Assembly (NCBI GenBank): GCA_903887415.1
Contig: CAISPO010000020.1
Coordinates: forward strand, 1 to 64,000
From: an uncultured Bacteroidota bacterium
Lineage (GTDB): Bacteria > Bacteroidota > Bacteroidia > Chitinophagales > Chitinophagaceae
Reading direction: 5' to 3'
DNA length: 64,000 nucleotides
Position 1 is the stretch's first letter; every line of letters starts with the position of its first letter. Made by a program: the position numbers and the translations under genes. The notes under the pieces are model-generated. The model did not search any database. It was not told the origin of the DNA and saw only the letters and a list, made by a program, of their open reading frames with translations. This document shows positions 17,517 through 26,910 of the stretch, one piece after another.

Positions 17517-17869
17517 ATGAAAAACATCCTAGCAGGTGCAGCTATGCTATGCCTTACCGTCAGCCTTAATGCACAATCATACAAACTGGCGCCCCAGCCG
17601 CCGACATATTCGTTCGTGAACACTCCGGGCATAACCCTACCTCAGATAGTGGATAGTATGTATGCAAATGCGGACGTTACCGATACTGAAGAGGGTGGCG
17701 AAGAAGACCAGCTATACACCTTTAAAAAATATGGCGGCAACAGGTAAATATGAACGACAGCTCAAAGCAACCACAATTAGATATTTCAACATTGAAAGAA
17801 GGCATTTACATATAGTGTATAAGATCTGGTGGCGCGAATTTTAACTGTAGGTTACCTGCAAACTCATAA
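17517..17869 (+). pseudogene. Decayed T9SS cargo gene
   Basis: The first frame (17517-17747, 76 aa) has a complete signal peptide (MKNILAGAAMLCLTVSLNAQ) and about 55 further residues before a stop. In another frame from 17750 the sequence reads SSKQPQLDISTLKEGIYI, then a TAG and CIRSGG, which looks like the last strands of a T9SS sorting domain (DIS-x-L-x-x-GIYI). A secreted protein that lost its middle and picked up a frameshift and a stop explains both pieces. The alternative is a short secreted peptide of 76 aa. Confidence 0.5.
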
Positions 17870-18098
17870 GCGAAATAATTTTCCGTGAAAAGCCGTAAAA
17901 CCGGGTTATCTTTTTTTGGAATTCATGAAAATAAATCGTTATTTTTGCTTAGCTTTAACGAATAAAATAACAAATTTTGTATTGGTACGCTGTAATCCGC
18001 GCCAGTACTGGTTTTGCACACTGTATTCCAAAAAAAAGTAAAAAAGATGGAGACAAATAAGTAATGGAAAAGAATAAATAAAGTTTTTTTTTAAAAGT
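17870..18098. other. Non-coding stretch before the choice-of-anchor gene
   Basis: AT-rich with several A and T runs; nothing supported as coding. Confidence 0.4.
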
Positions 18099-18128
18099 TT
18101 TGTTTTCACAAAAAAGTTTCTAATTTTG
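18099..18128 (+). promoter_or_regulatory. Promoter of the choice-of-anchor A gene
   Basis: TTTG at 18099-18102, 18 bases of spacer, then TAATTTTG at 18121-18128: a good match to the Bacteroidota -33/-7 arrangement. The start codon used (18192) is 63 bases downstream. Confidence 0.6.
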
Positions 18129-18191
18129 CGTATATGTTAATGAATTACAATTTTGAAGTTAACGATTTGCAAACCATTTAAAATCGAAATT

Positions 18192-21100
18192 ATGAAAAGA
18201 ACATTACCCCTAAGTTGCCTCTTCATTTTATTGTTGACAACCACACGGCTTATTGCTCAAAGCCCCACTGCGCCTGCGTTAGACTTCAACGTATTCACAC
18301 AGGGCGGCATTAATTTCACGGCGGGTTCCACGCAGGGTCCTGTTGCCACAGGTGGCAATCTGGCTATTGGTGGCAACTATGCTGTCTCCACAACATCGCC
18401 TGGTTCATTTACGGTAGCCGGCATACCCACATCGGTGGTCGTTGGCGGCGGGATAAATTACTCCAGCGGCATTTTAACTGTGAACAATAACGGATATGTG
18501 AAACTGGGCGACTGCTCCGGCTCCACTATCTGGTACACAGATATGAGCGGCCTGTATGCGCCTATGAACATAACCGCCGGCTCTGACTATAGCGGTGTGC
18601 CAAGCGTGCAGATGCAGATGACATCTTACGCGATCGGTGTGAGCCCCACATCAAATCCCGTTTGCCAGCCATCTGGAATAGATTTCACCTCTGCATTCCT
18701 GCAGATGAGGTCGAGCGCTTCTACTATGGGGGCGTTTACTGACAATGCTTCATTGTATGATGCCAGCAACGATCTTCTGTCCGTTCACACCGGCCTGCCT
18801 TCTGCCGTAAAGATCACGCTGCATTCCGGCACCAATGTGCTCAACATCACCGGCGCCGATCTTAATGCGGTTACTTCGTTCACGTACAATAATGCCCCGG
18901 ATTCCAACCATGTGCTCCTTATTAATGTGAATGTTTCCGATTCTTTTGCATGGTCGCCATTTTCCACATCAGGTATAGATATTACCGGCTGCCCTTACGT
19001 GCTGTTTAATTTCTACAATGCCCCCAAGCTCAATATATGCGGCACCGGCTCTGTAGAGGGCTGCATATTTGCACCTTCCTGCGACATTACAAAAACTACC
19101 AACCCTTCTCCTTGCGAAGGGCAGATAATATGCCATTCTTATTGCCATTCATCGGGCGATGACCATCACTGCCCTTGCCGCTGCCATATTCCCGGCTGCG
19201 GAGGCGGTATTAACGTTGCGGCATCATTTGATGTAAACATCGACAACCAATGCCTGACTGATAATGTATTTATCTTTACCGGCAGCGCCACGGGCGTAGG
19301 CCCATTCACATACCACTGGGATTTTGGTGACGGAACCTCTGCGCATACCATGGATGCAGTAAAAGCGTACACCGCGACAGGCACATACCATGTAAAATTT
19401 GTTGTAACAGGCGCCGGCGGTTCAGCAGACAGCGTTACCCATACTGTAATAGTATCTCCTTCACCGGTTTCCGGGTTTACAGTGAATGACTCCATCCAGG
19501 TGCTTACCGGCAATAGCTTTGCATTTACCGCCCTTGGCTCCGGCTGCTCCTATAACTGGGATTTTGGCGATGGCACTACAGGTACAGGCCCCGACCCGGT
19601 AAAAACCTATAGCTCTGTTGGCGGTTATGTGGTTACAGAACGGGTAACCAGCGGCTCCGGCTGCGTAATGTATGCATACATGAAAGTGTTTGTGATCTGC
19701 GACAGCGTATCATGCGGCTGCCACGGCGGCCTGGAAAGCGTGAGCCTTGGCGATGCTGTTAGCCGCCGCACAATAAACAACATCAAAAACAGCGTAAACA
19801 CCAAGCCTGACTACAACACAATGCCTGTTTTCCACAAGGATCCGCATTCTTCAGCCAGGACAACAGGCTCGGGAAGCTCTATTGAGCGTTTTGCACCAGC
19901 CAACCTTGCAAATACCACTCCGCAGGTGAGCACACCTACCGACATTACCTCACTGACCTCCGCTGTTGATGCCTTCTCGGTGGACTATGTAAATAATAAT
20001 GCTGCTAAAGCTGCCGTGCTTGCTATAACAACGCTGCACAGCGCATACAATCATACCAAGTCCATCTGCGACCGTTTCCGCGGAGCCACATTACAAAGCA
20101 CCGAGATCGTGCAGATACAGGGTATCAATTTCATACAGTTCCGGTTGCTGCAGCAGAATGGAGCAGTGGAATATTGTATCGCATTTGCGGCAGGTAAATC
20201 AGCAGGCAGCACACACTTTGACGTGCAGAGCAAATGGCTGATCTCAGAGTACACAGGCGATGATTCCGTGTTCAATTTCCAGGTTTGGGCAGCCTCTCCG
20301 CTCAATACGCAGATACTCACCAACGATGTGCTCACCAACCTTTCAGCAGTATTACCCCTGCAGCAAGTGGATGCCAACTTTACCCTGCCAACCACTTATA
20401 TTGCAGCAGGCAAGAGAGATAAAGGCTTCCTGGACCTGAATATCACCAGCGCCGTTAACTCTACCAACTGCAAGATCATTTTCATAGAACAGAAAAACGA
20501 ACAATCGGGCACTGATACGCTTGAAATTCCCTTCACGCTCATAGGCGGTGTACCTAATAACTTCCAGATACCTATTTATGATGGGTATCAGTACGAAGGG
20601 CACCTGTATATGAACGATACGCTGCTGGACGATGTATATATGGCAGATGGCAACTGGAGCCAGGATTTTGACGGGCAGATCACCGTGAAGCCAAACAACA
20701 ATTACAGCCGCGTTTATACAGAAGGTGAATATCCCCTCTACCGCAGCATTACGGCTACAGGTACCAGCAACGATTATCTTTCTCTCTACAAATTCATCAC
20801 TTCCGGTGAAGACAAGGTGGACCTTACCAGCTATCATTCGTTCAAGTTCCTGGCAAGGGGCGGCGGAAAAGTGCAGATACGCCTCATAAAAGACGGCATT
20901 ACAAAATTTGATGACCAGTATTACACCACACTGACATTAGATACCGCTACGCAAAACTATCAGATAAGCCTCAATGACTTCGCATCAGATAATGCCAGCC
21001 TGAGTACCTACATCAACCCATATGATGTAACTGCGGTTGTATATACTTTCCAGTATGGCGGCAAGGAGACCAACGTTAGTTTCTTTGCAGATGACCAGGC

Positions 21101-21401
21101 GTTTTCAACAACGGTGGTGAACAGCACCCGTATCATCACATCTAATAAGCTGACCATAATGCCAAACCCGGCGAGCGGGCCATTCCAGTGCCAGTTCACC
21201 GCAACACAAAACGAAAATATGACCCTGGAGCTGACAGATGTGTCTGGCCGCGTTGTTTACAAGCAAGCTGTGCAGGCTGTAGCCGGCGTGAACACTGTTA
21301 CTGTAAATATACCCTCCGGTGCAATTGACGGCATATTCTTTGTGAGGATGGGCAACAGCTCGGTAAAATATGATGTTACCAAAATGACAATAGTGCGCTA
21401 A
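18192..21401 (+). CDS. Choice-of-anchor A / PKD domain T9SS surface protein
   Basis: 1069 aa from the ATG at 18192, which starts a normal signal peptide ending in RLIAQS. Residues about 25-300 form a choice-of-anchor A type beta domain (ALDFNVFTQGGINF, ATGGNLAIGGNYAV). A Cys/His-rich segment (about 308-338; seven Cys and five His) follows, then two PKD domains with the WDFGDGT signature (about 375 and 455), a Ser/Thr-rich linker, a long unassigned region and a C-terminal T9SS sorting domain (from IMPNPASGPF). Probably a large surface adhesin or matrix protein. Own promoter upstream and a strong terminator downstream make it a single-gene unit. Confidence 0.85.
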   Translation: MKRTLPLSCLFILLLTTTRLIAQSPTAPALDFNVFTQGGINFTAGSTQGPVATGGNLAIGGNYAVSTTSPGSFTVAGIPTSVVVGGGINYSSGILTVNNNGYVKLGDCSGSTIWYTDMSGLYAPMNITAGSDYSGVPSVQMQMTSYAIGVSPTSNPVCQPSGIDFTSAFLQMRSSASTMGAFTDNASLYDASNDLLSVHTGLPSAVKITLHSGTNVLNITGADLNAVTSFTYNNAPDSNHVLLINVNVSDSFAWSPFSTSGIDITGCPYVLFNFYNAPKLNICGTGSVEGCIFAPSCDITKTTNPSPCEGQIICHSYCHSSGDDHHCPCRCHIPGCGGGINVAASFDVNIDNQCLTDNVFIFTGSATGVGPFTYHWDFGDGTSAHTMDAVKAYTATGTYHVKFVVTGAGGSADSVTHTVIVSPSPVSGFTVNDSIQVLTGNSFAFTALGSGCSYNWDFGDGTTGTGPDPVKTYSSVGGYVVTERVTSGSGCVMYAYMKVFVICDSVSCGCHGGLESVSLGDAVSRRTINNIKNSVNTKPDYNTMPVFHKDPHSSARTTGSGSSIERFAPANLANTTPQVSTPTDITSLTSAVDAFSVDYVNNNAAKAAVLAITTLHSAYNHTKSICDRFRGATLQSTEIVQIQGINFIQFRLLQQNGAVEYCIAFAAGKSAGSTHFDVQSKWLISEYTGDDSVFNFQVWAASPLNTQILTNDVLTNLSAVLPLQQVDANFTLPTTYIAAGKRDKGFLDLNITSAVNSTNCKIIFIEQKNEQSGTDTLEIPFTLIGGVPNNFQIPIYDGYQYEGHLYMNDTLLDDVYMADGNWSQDFDGQITVKPNNNYSRVYTEGEYPLYRSITATGTSNDYLSLYKFITSGEDKVDLTSYHSFKFLARGGGKVQIRLIKDGITKFDDQYYTTLTLDTATQNYQISLNDFASDNASLSTYINPYDVTAVVYTFQYGGKETNVSFFADDQAFSTTVVNSTRIITSNKLTIMPNPASGPFQCQFTATQNENMTLELTDVSGRVVYKQAVQAVAGVNTVTVNIPSGAIDGIFFVRMGNSSVKYDVTKMTIVR

Positions 21402-21424
21402 GCATTGTTTCTGATATTGATCTT

Positions 21425-21460
21425 AAAAACGCGGCTCCGGAAACGGGCCGCGTTTTTTTT
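21425..21460 (+). terminator. Rho-independent terminator
   Basis: A 9-bp stem (AAACGCGGC paired with GCCGCGTTT) followed by a T-run, 24 bases after the stop of the 1069-aa surface protein. Confidence 0.85.
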
Positions 21461-21576
21461 GTGGGACATGGTGAAATAAAAGACAATAAAATTATCGCGA
21501 AACAATTCATCCGGCTTTTTATATACACTTATTTATCATTTTTCACTAACTTTATTTTTCATAATTACCTGCCCTT

Positions 21577-23049
21577 ATGAAAAAAGCCCTGTTATACCTC
21601 CTGCTGCTTTGCAATGGTTTTAATTTATCTGCCCAGAATTATCAATGTCTGCGGCACGATAGTACCATATATTGGTTCACAGATAACATTCATTATTTAA
21701 GGGGCATACGCATAGATTCCGTTATTGTGTCGGGCGCAGATACTATATATTATCCTTATCAAACAGGAAGATATACCCCTTCTTATACACCTGCAGGGGC
21801 AAGCTGGGTGGGCCAGGGAGTAATTCAGCAGCCGGATGGCACTTTCCTGTTTGGTAATGCGTACAGCGACACCGTTGTCATAAAGACACAGGCAAACCTG
21901 GGCGACAACTGGATCTTCTGTCATGATACCAGCAGCTTGTTTTATAAAGCCACGGTAACCGCTATAGATACTATGACCATTCTTGGTGCATTGGATTCTG
22001 TAAAGCAGGTAACCATCAATGCCTACAACCCCGCCTTGGTCACCACTGATTACGTGAACAATTTTACTTTTCTATTGAGCAAGTATCACGGCTTCGCGCA
22101 GATCTTTGATCTGTACAATTTCCCGTACCATGACCCAGCATCGGCGATCGAAGACTGCACCGACCATTACTTTAATATACTGAGCGCCTATGGGGCTCAT
22201 AGCCAGATATTTAATATGGTGCCATTCCACGTCCCCACCCGCAAGGAGCTGTATGATCTTCATCCCACTGATGTACTGGAATATAATACCACTACTTATT
22301 GTTCTTGTGCGCTTCCTGATTACGAAGGCCCCGAATATGACAGCGTTCTTTACAGAAATGACATTGATCCCTTTCACGCTAAAATTGCTCTGTATAGAAT
22401 TTTGGGTGTAAATACCTTTATGTGTAATGAACCGGATTCAGACCGGCACTACAATACATACATCGAAACAGACACGGTCATTATGGACACCACCACTGCC
22501 TTTGTGATGAATGGCTTGCCTGAAGAAACCATCTGGTCCCCAACCTACTACTATAATCCAGTCGATACTACACATTGTTTTACCGGGGCATTTATTACCG
22601 TAACATTGTCTGGTATTTTTGATTGCGGCAATTATAGAACTGATTATAAGGTGGGTTTGAGTTTCCTTGATTCCGGTTTTTGTCAGGTATGCCCTATTGT
22701 AGGTGGCGCAGGAGCAGAGACGTATGTGAACCTTATTTATTCCCGGAAAGATGGGACCCCTTGTGGGAATCCGCCCAACCTTACCGTAGATAACCCAACT
22801 CAAAATGCACCTGGTTTCACCTTATCGCCAAACCCCACAAACGATGTATTTGTCATCAATAAAACGGACGACCAGCAACCATACACCTATACCATTATCA
22901 ATACTTTCGGGCAGATTGTTAAAACCATTTCCTCCAATAGCAGTAAAGTAATTTTTGATGTACACGATCTCGCTCCCGGATTGTATTATGTGAGCATTGT
23001 TTCGGATAAAGGGGAAAAGATAAATAAAAAGATATTGGTGATTCATTAG
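21577..23049 (+). CDS. T9SS cargo protein, unknown function
   Basis: 490 aa. Signal peptide (1-19, ending in LSAQN), a Tyr/Asp-rich extracellular part without recognised domains, and a C-terminal T9SS type A sorting domain (from FTLSPNPTNDVF to KKILVIH). Several Cys pairs (for example CSCALPDYEG) suggest disulphides outside the cell. It stands alone between a terminator and the acyltransferase gene. Confidence 0.8.
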   Translation: MKKALLYLLLLCNGFNLSAQNYQCLRHDSTIYWFTDNIHYLRGIRIDSVIVSGADTIYYPYQTGRYTPSYTPAGASWVGQGVIQQPDGTFLFGNAYSDTVVIKTQANLGDNWIFCHDTSSLFYKATVTAIDTMTILGALDSVKQVTINAYNPALVTTDYVNNFTFLLSKYHGFAQIFDLYNFPYHDPASAIEDCTDHYFNILSAYGAHSQIFNMVPFHVPTRKELYDLHPTDVLEYNTTTYCSCALPDYEGPEYDSVLYRNDIDPFHAKIALYRILGVNTFMCNEPDSDRHYNTYIETDTVIMDTTTAFVMNGLPEETIWSPTYYYNPVDTTHCFTGAFITVTLSGIFDCGNYRTDYKVGLSFLDSGFCQVCPIVGGAGAETYVNLIYSRKDGTPCGNPPNLTVDNPTQNAPGFTLSPNPTNDVFVINKTDDQQPYTYTIINTFGQIVKTISSNSSKVIFDVHDLAPGLYYVSIVSDKGEKINKKILVIH

Positions 23050-23153
23050 CCCACAAACACGAGTTTGAAGCCAAGCCTATGCCGAGCCAACTCCTGCTTG
23101 CTCCATTTAGTGAGTTTATAACTCGCTCCATAGCAGACTACCCGAATGTTTTT

Positions 23154-23161
23154 TACATTTG
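23154..23161 (+). promoter_or_regulatory. -7 box for the acyltransferase gene
   Basis: TACATTTG matches TAnnTTTG and ends 12 bases before the ATG at 23174. Its position argues against the upstream TTG at 23159 as the start. Confidence 0.45.
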
Positions 23162-23173
23162 GCATACAACCAC

Positions 23174-24361
23174 ATGCAAAAGACCACAAACAAAGTAGCT
23201 TATCTCGATGGGATCAGGGGCATGGCCGCGCTCTCCGTATTTCTTCATCATTACCTGCTGGTCTTTTACAGTTCCTTCTACACATTCGATACCGGCTCCA
23301 GCCATCTGCACAATGCAGAGATAACCTACGGCAAAAGCATATTCAGTGTGTTATCCGGCGGCTACTTCCCCGTCTGCGTTTTTTTTGTTTTAAGCGGCTA
23401 TGTGCTCAGCCGAAAATACTTTATTACCAACCTGCAGGAGGTAATGGTATCCGGTGCATACCGTAGGTTCATACGCCTGTATGTGCCTGTTGCTTTTACC
23501 ATGATCATTGCGTTCGTCCTGATGAAAGCCAACCTGTTTTTCAATGTTCCGGCCAGCCGCATCCAGCACTCCGAGTGGTGGCTCGGCAATATGTGGACAT
23601 TCCCCCACCCGCTTCAGCGCCTGATCACTTGCCTCAGGGTAGGCACTATGTTCCAGGGTGACAATGCGTTCGACACCACCCTCTGGACCATGTCCATTGA
23701 ACTCACCGGCTCGTTCCTGGTTTTTGCATTCCTGGCACTGACCCACAATACCCGGCACAAACTATTATCGCTATTGCTGCTGTTCCTGCTATGTGTAGTC
23801 ACCTACAACCGGCCGATGGCTGCCTTCGTATTCGGCATCAGCCTGAATTATGTAGAAGATGCAGTGCCTTCGCTCAACCAACGCCTGTCGGGTATTCTCG
23901 CGGCGGCATTTTTAGTCTTCGGCCTTGTGCTTGGCTCATTCCCCGACTCTGGCGATTTCAGCGGCACTATCTTCGGCTATATACCTTGGGTATTTACAAA
24001 AGCAGCGCATTGGGTGCATGTATCCGGCGCTTACTTACTGGTGTTGGCATTCGTGCTATCGCCACGGCTGCAGCAAATCATCAGCCTCAGGGTATTCCGG
24101 TTCCTGGGCTATATATCTTTTGCACTGTATTTGCTGCATCCGCTCGTGATAGGCTCACTAAGCTGCTATTTGCTGTTGCATATGTATCCATACATAGGCT
24201 ACAATCATGCGGCGCTCTATATCTTCCTGATCACAGCAGCCGTTTGCATACCCGCATCATGGCTTATGGCCAGGTACATAGATGATCCGGGAATTAAGCT
24301 GTCAAAGTATGTTTATAAAAGATGGTTCAAAAAAAGGGAACCTGAAACAGTTGGTGAATAA
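23174..24361 (+). CDS. Membrane acyltransferase, OafA/YrhL type (acyltransferase 3)
   Basis: 395 aa with about ten membrane spans. The N terminus carries the family signature (YLDGIRGMAALSVFLHHYLLVF, with the conserved Arg and HH). These inner-membrane enzymes move acetyl or other acyl groups to surface glycans or lipids. The ATG at 23174 is chosen over a TTG at 23159 because a -7 box overlaps the latter. Single gene, convergent with the DUF4199 gene; a palindromic repeat lies between them. Confidence 0.88.
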   Translation: MQKTTNKVAYLDGIRGMAALSVFLHHYLLVFYSSFYTFDTGSSHLHNAEITYGKSIFSVLSGGYFPVCVFFVLSGYVLSRKYFITNLQEVMVSGAYRRFIRLYVPVAFTMIIAFVLMKANLFFNVPASRIQHSEWWLGNMWTFPHPLQRLITCLRVGTMFQGDNAFDTTLWTMSIELTGSFLVFAFLALTHNTRHKLLSLLLLFLLCVVTYNRPMAAFVFGISLNYVEDAVPSLNQRLSGILAAAFLVFGLVLGSFPDSGDFSGTIFGYIPWVFTKAAHWVHVSGAYLLVLAFVLSPRLQQIISLRVFRFLGYISFALYLLHPLVIGSLSCYLLLHMYPYIGYNHAALYIFLITAAVCIPASWLMARYIDDPGIKLSKYVYKRWFKKREPETVGE

Positions 24362-24435
24362 CGCCACCTGATCCAGGCTCCGCACAAGTCATTTGAAAGA
24401 GATTACATAAAGATCGTGTCTAACCCATTCTGCTT

Positions 24436-24470
24436 CACCCTCTCCTTTGGAGAGGGCTGGGGAGAGGTCT
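24436..24470. repeat. Palindromic repeat between convergent genes
   Basis: CCCTCTCC-TTT-GGAGAGGG stem (24438-24456) followed by a GGGGAGAGGTC tail. The same stem-plus-tail layout recurs at 57588-57620. Likely works as a two-way terminator or is a REP-type element. Confidence 0.6.
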
Positions 24471-24983
24471 TTATTCGCCCGCAGTAAATGGCCTTTCCCC
24501 ATTCTTTTTAGCAATGCCGCCACCTATCAATGAAAAAATAGCTCCGAAAAATAAAGTACCGAAAATAGCTCCGGCAATTAGGAAAACATTCCAGTATTTC
24601 TTCATTATGTTCATCGACATATCAATTTGCTCGTCAGTAACATTCTGCTTTTTCATCATCTCGTCGTGGGCCATTGTCATGGCTTTTTCTTTCATTTCCG
24701 GGAATATCATCATGGAGACTACACTCCATGCCAGGATCACTATTGTAACGATCATCGATGCCTTGAAGCAGCTCCCGAAAACATTGCCAAAGGTTACATA
24801 GCCATCATTAGCTTTCGAAAAGGCAACAGCATTAAGTAATATCCCGATCAGAAAAGGGATATAAGAAATGTACTGCATTCCGGGCTTAAATGCCGCGCCA
24901 GCCAGGTAAACGATCAAACCGACAATGACCATAGCTATGCCGGTAATAAAACCATAAACGATGTGTGTGTTTTTCTTTTCCAT
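24471..24983 (-). CDS. DUF4199 domain membrane protein
   Basis: 170 aa, four predicted membrane spans in two pairs separated by a Met/Lys-rich loop (EMKEKAMTMAHDEMMKKQ). Layout and the segments GITGIAM/VTFGNVF fit DUF4199, a Bacteroidota family of unknown function. The start is three bases from the end of the dihydroorotase-like gene (24987), so the two form one minus-strand unit. Confidence 0.82.
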   Translation of the reverse strand: MEKKNTHIVYGFITGIAMVIVGLIVYLAGAAFKPGMQYISYIPFLIGILLNAVAFSKANDGYVTFGNVFGSCFKASMIVTIVILAWSVVSMMIFPEMKEKAMTMAHDEMMKKQNVTDEQIDMSMNIMKKYWNVFLIAGAIFGTLFFGAIFSLIGGGIAKKNGERPFTAGE

Positions 24984-24986
24984 GAT

Positions 24987-26255
24987 TTATTTATTTAGAT
25001 GAAATTGGTTGCTGTTTAAAATCCCCAAAACCTTCCCGCTTAATTTCTTTCCCGTAAAAGGGTTATTCTTACTTGCAGATGCGGTATTGCCCGCTGATAA
25101 AGTATGGCTGCCGGCCGTGGTGAATATCGTCATGCAAGCCTTGCTACCCTTTTCTATCTGCTGAGCTTCCAGCCCGAAAATGGCCCTGGGCATGATGGTC
25201 ATTGTTTCTATCAGGCGCTCAATAGTTACATATTCTTTCAGCGAATCCCACAGTATATTAAACGCACATTCCTGCACCGCCATGCCGTCCGAGGCGTATT
25301 CAAATTCCTTCGCTTTGGCATCCCATTCATGCGGGCGGTGGTGCGTTGCTATGCAGTCTATAGTGCCGTCTTTAAGCCCGGCTATCAGTGTCATTCGGTC
25401 TGCTTCGCTGCGCAGAGGCGGCGATACCTTATATGCGCTGTCATAACCGCTCAGCATATCATCAGTAAGCGCGAGATGATAGGGCGTTACAGAACAAGTA
25501 ACCTCCAGGCCTTCGCTCTTCGCCTTCCTGATCAGCTCTATTGACTCAGCCGAAGAAACCCCGGTAATATGCAACTTTGACCCCGTATAGCGCAGCAGCT
25601 CTATGTCCCGGTGCACCATTATAGATTCTGCAAGCACAGGTATCCCCGCCATTCCCAGGCCGGTGGATACTACGCCTTCATTCATTAGCCCCCCTGCCGC
25701 CAATGAAGCGTCCACCGGCAACTGGACCACTGTGCCATGAAAGGCCTTTACATACTCGAGTGCTTTCAGCATCAGGCTGGCCTGCTGTATAGGCTTCCAG
25801 CCGTCAGAGAACGCCATTGCGCCATTGGCACGCATGTCCAGCATCTCCGCCAGGTCTTTGCCATCGGTGTTTTGGGTAGCCGCCCCTACCGGGTGCAGTG
25901 CCACTATATTGCCGCTGGCTTTCTGCAATACAAATTGTATGATCGATTTTGTGCTCAATGCTGGCTGTGTATTAGGCGCCAGCAGTACATCTGTAAATCC
26001 GCCGGCAGCGGCAGTTGCAAGGCCGCTGGCAATAGTTTCCTTATGCTCAAAGCCCGGTTCGCGGTAATCGGCAAATACATCTACCCAGCCCGGGCTCACA
26101 CACAACCCCTTAGCCTCAATAACGGTTTTTACATCTTTATCTATAGTAGCAGCTATGTTTGCAATAATGCCATTCTCTACAAGCAGGTCCACCACCTGGT
26201 CATGAAAACCCGACTGCGGGTCTATTACTCTCGCTTTTTTTATAAGCATCTGCAT
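24987..26255 (-). CDS. Dihydroorotase-like protein, metal site lost
   Basis: 422 aa from the ATG at 26255 (MQMLIKKARVIDPQSG). Whole-length similarity to class I dihydroorotases of the amidohydrolase superfamily, but the residues that bind the two metals are changed: the usual HxH before RxPG reads FADYREPG, and the usual ATDHAPH reads ATHHRPH. It is thus probably not an active hydrolase. In other bacteria such pseudo-dihydroorotases pair with aspartate transcarbamoylase as a structural subunit; such a role here is inference. The DUF4199 gene follows directly. Confidence 0.85.
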   Translation of the reverse strand: MQMLIKKARVIDPQSGFHDQVVDLLVENGIIANIAATIDKDVKTVIEAKGLCVSPGWVDVFADYREPGFEHKETIASGLATAAAGGFTDVLLAPNTQPALSTKSIIQFVLQKASGNIVALHPVGAATQNTDGKDLAEMLDMRANGAMAFSDGWKPIQQASLMLKALEYVKAFHGTVVQLPVDASLAAGGLMNEGVVSTGLGMAGIPVLAESIMVHRDIELLRYTGSKLHITGVSSAESIELIRKAKSEGLEVTCSVTPYHLALTDDMLSGYDSAYKVSPPLRSEADRMTLIAGLKDGTIDCIATHHRPHEWDAKAKEFEYASDGMAVQECAFNILWDSLKEYVTIERLIETMTIMPRAIFGLEAQQIEKGSKACMTIFTTAGSHTLSAGNTASASKNNPFTGKKLSGKVLGILNSNQFHLNK

Positions 26256-26362
26256 TATGTATGATCTCTTTACTGCACAATAAAGATATAAATTACTCCC
26301 CTTAAACATAGTGCAGTGGCAAAAAATAGACTGCTATTTTGAAAAATCAGTAACTTCGTAGT

Positions 26363-26595
26363 ATGTCGCTACAATATATTTCCGATAATTCAGGCCATAA
26401 AACTGCAGTCATTATTCCTATTGATGAATGGAACGGAATACGCAGTAAATATCCCGGCATTGATGCTATTGAAGGGAGTTACCCCAATGGCAAAGAGACA
26501 TGATAGATACCCGTCTCAAAGAAATCGCCGATCACCCCGAACGTATGCGGCCAATAGAAGAATTATTTGCCGAATTAGATAGCGAAGAAGATTAG
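26363..26595 (+). pseudogene. Type II antitoxin gene, frameshifted
   Basis: Frame 1 reads MSLQYISDNSGHKTAVIIPI... and ends after 46 aa at 26503; the next frame carries the rest, LPQWQRDMIDTRLKEIADHP... to SEED (stop 26593-26595). Joining them at the GGG near 26474-26476 (one G missing) gives a 77-aa antitoxin of the kind found with ParE/RelE toxins in Bacteroidota. The length of 233 bases is one short of a multiple of three. The toxin gene starts three bases later. Confidence 0.7.
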
Positions 26596-26598
26596 CCG

Positions 26599-26906
26599 AT
26601 GCCAAACAAAATTATTTATTTTGAGGAAGCCCGGCTGGAAGTGAAAGAAGCGAAGGCATGGTACAAAAAGCAGCAAGACGGCTTGCAGAAAAAGTTTGCT
26701 ATTGCGATTAAGAAGACAATTATCAGGGTTCAAAATCATCCTACTGCCTTTGCAATACGCTATAGAAACATTCGTATTGCCCATCCTGACAATTCCCTTA
26801 CGGTGTTCATTTCTATTTCGAACCAAATAAGCAAGAGATTGGAATTGTTGGTGTGATACATGAAGGCCGCGACCAAACAGCGCAAGACCGTTTAAAGTTC
26901 GATTAA
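26599..26906 (+). pseudogene. RelE/ParE-family toxin gene, frameshifted
   Basis: Starts MPNKIIYFEEARLEVKEA, a typical ParE opening, with AWYKKQQDGLQKKF. The frame is lost at about 26792: the first frame reads AHPDNSLTVFIS, whereas the next frame gives FPYGVHFYFEPNKQEI and runs to RLKFD (stop 26904-26906). One missing T in the sequence for DNFPYG explains it; 308 bases is one short of 103 codons. As written the toxin would be truncated and likely dead. Paired with the broken antitoxin upstream. Confidence 0.72.
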
Positions 26907-26910
26907 CAAC

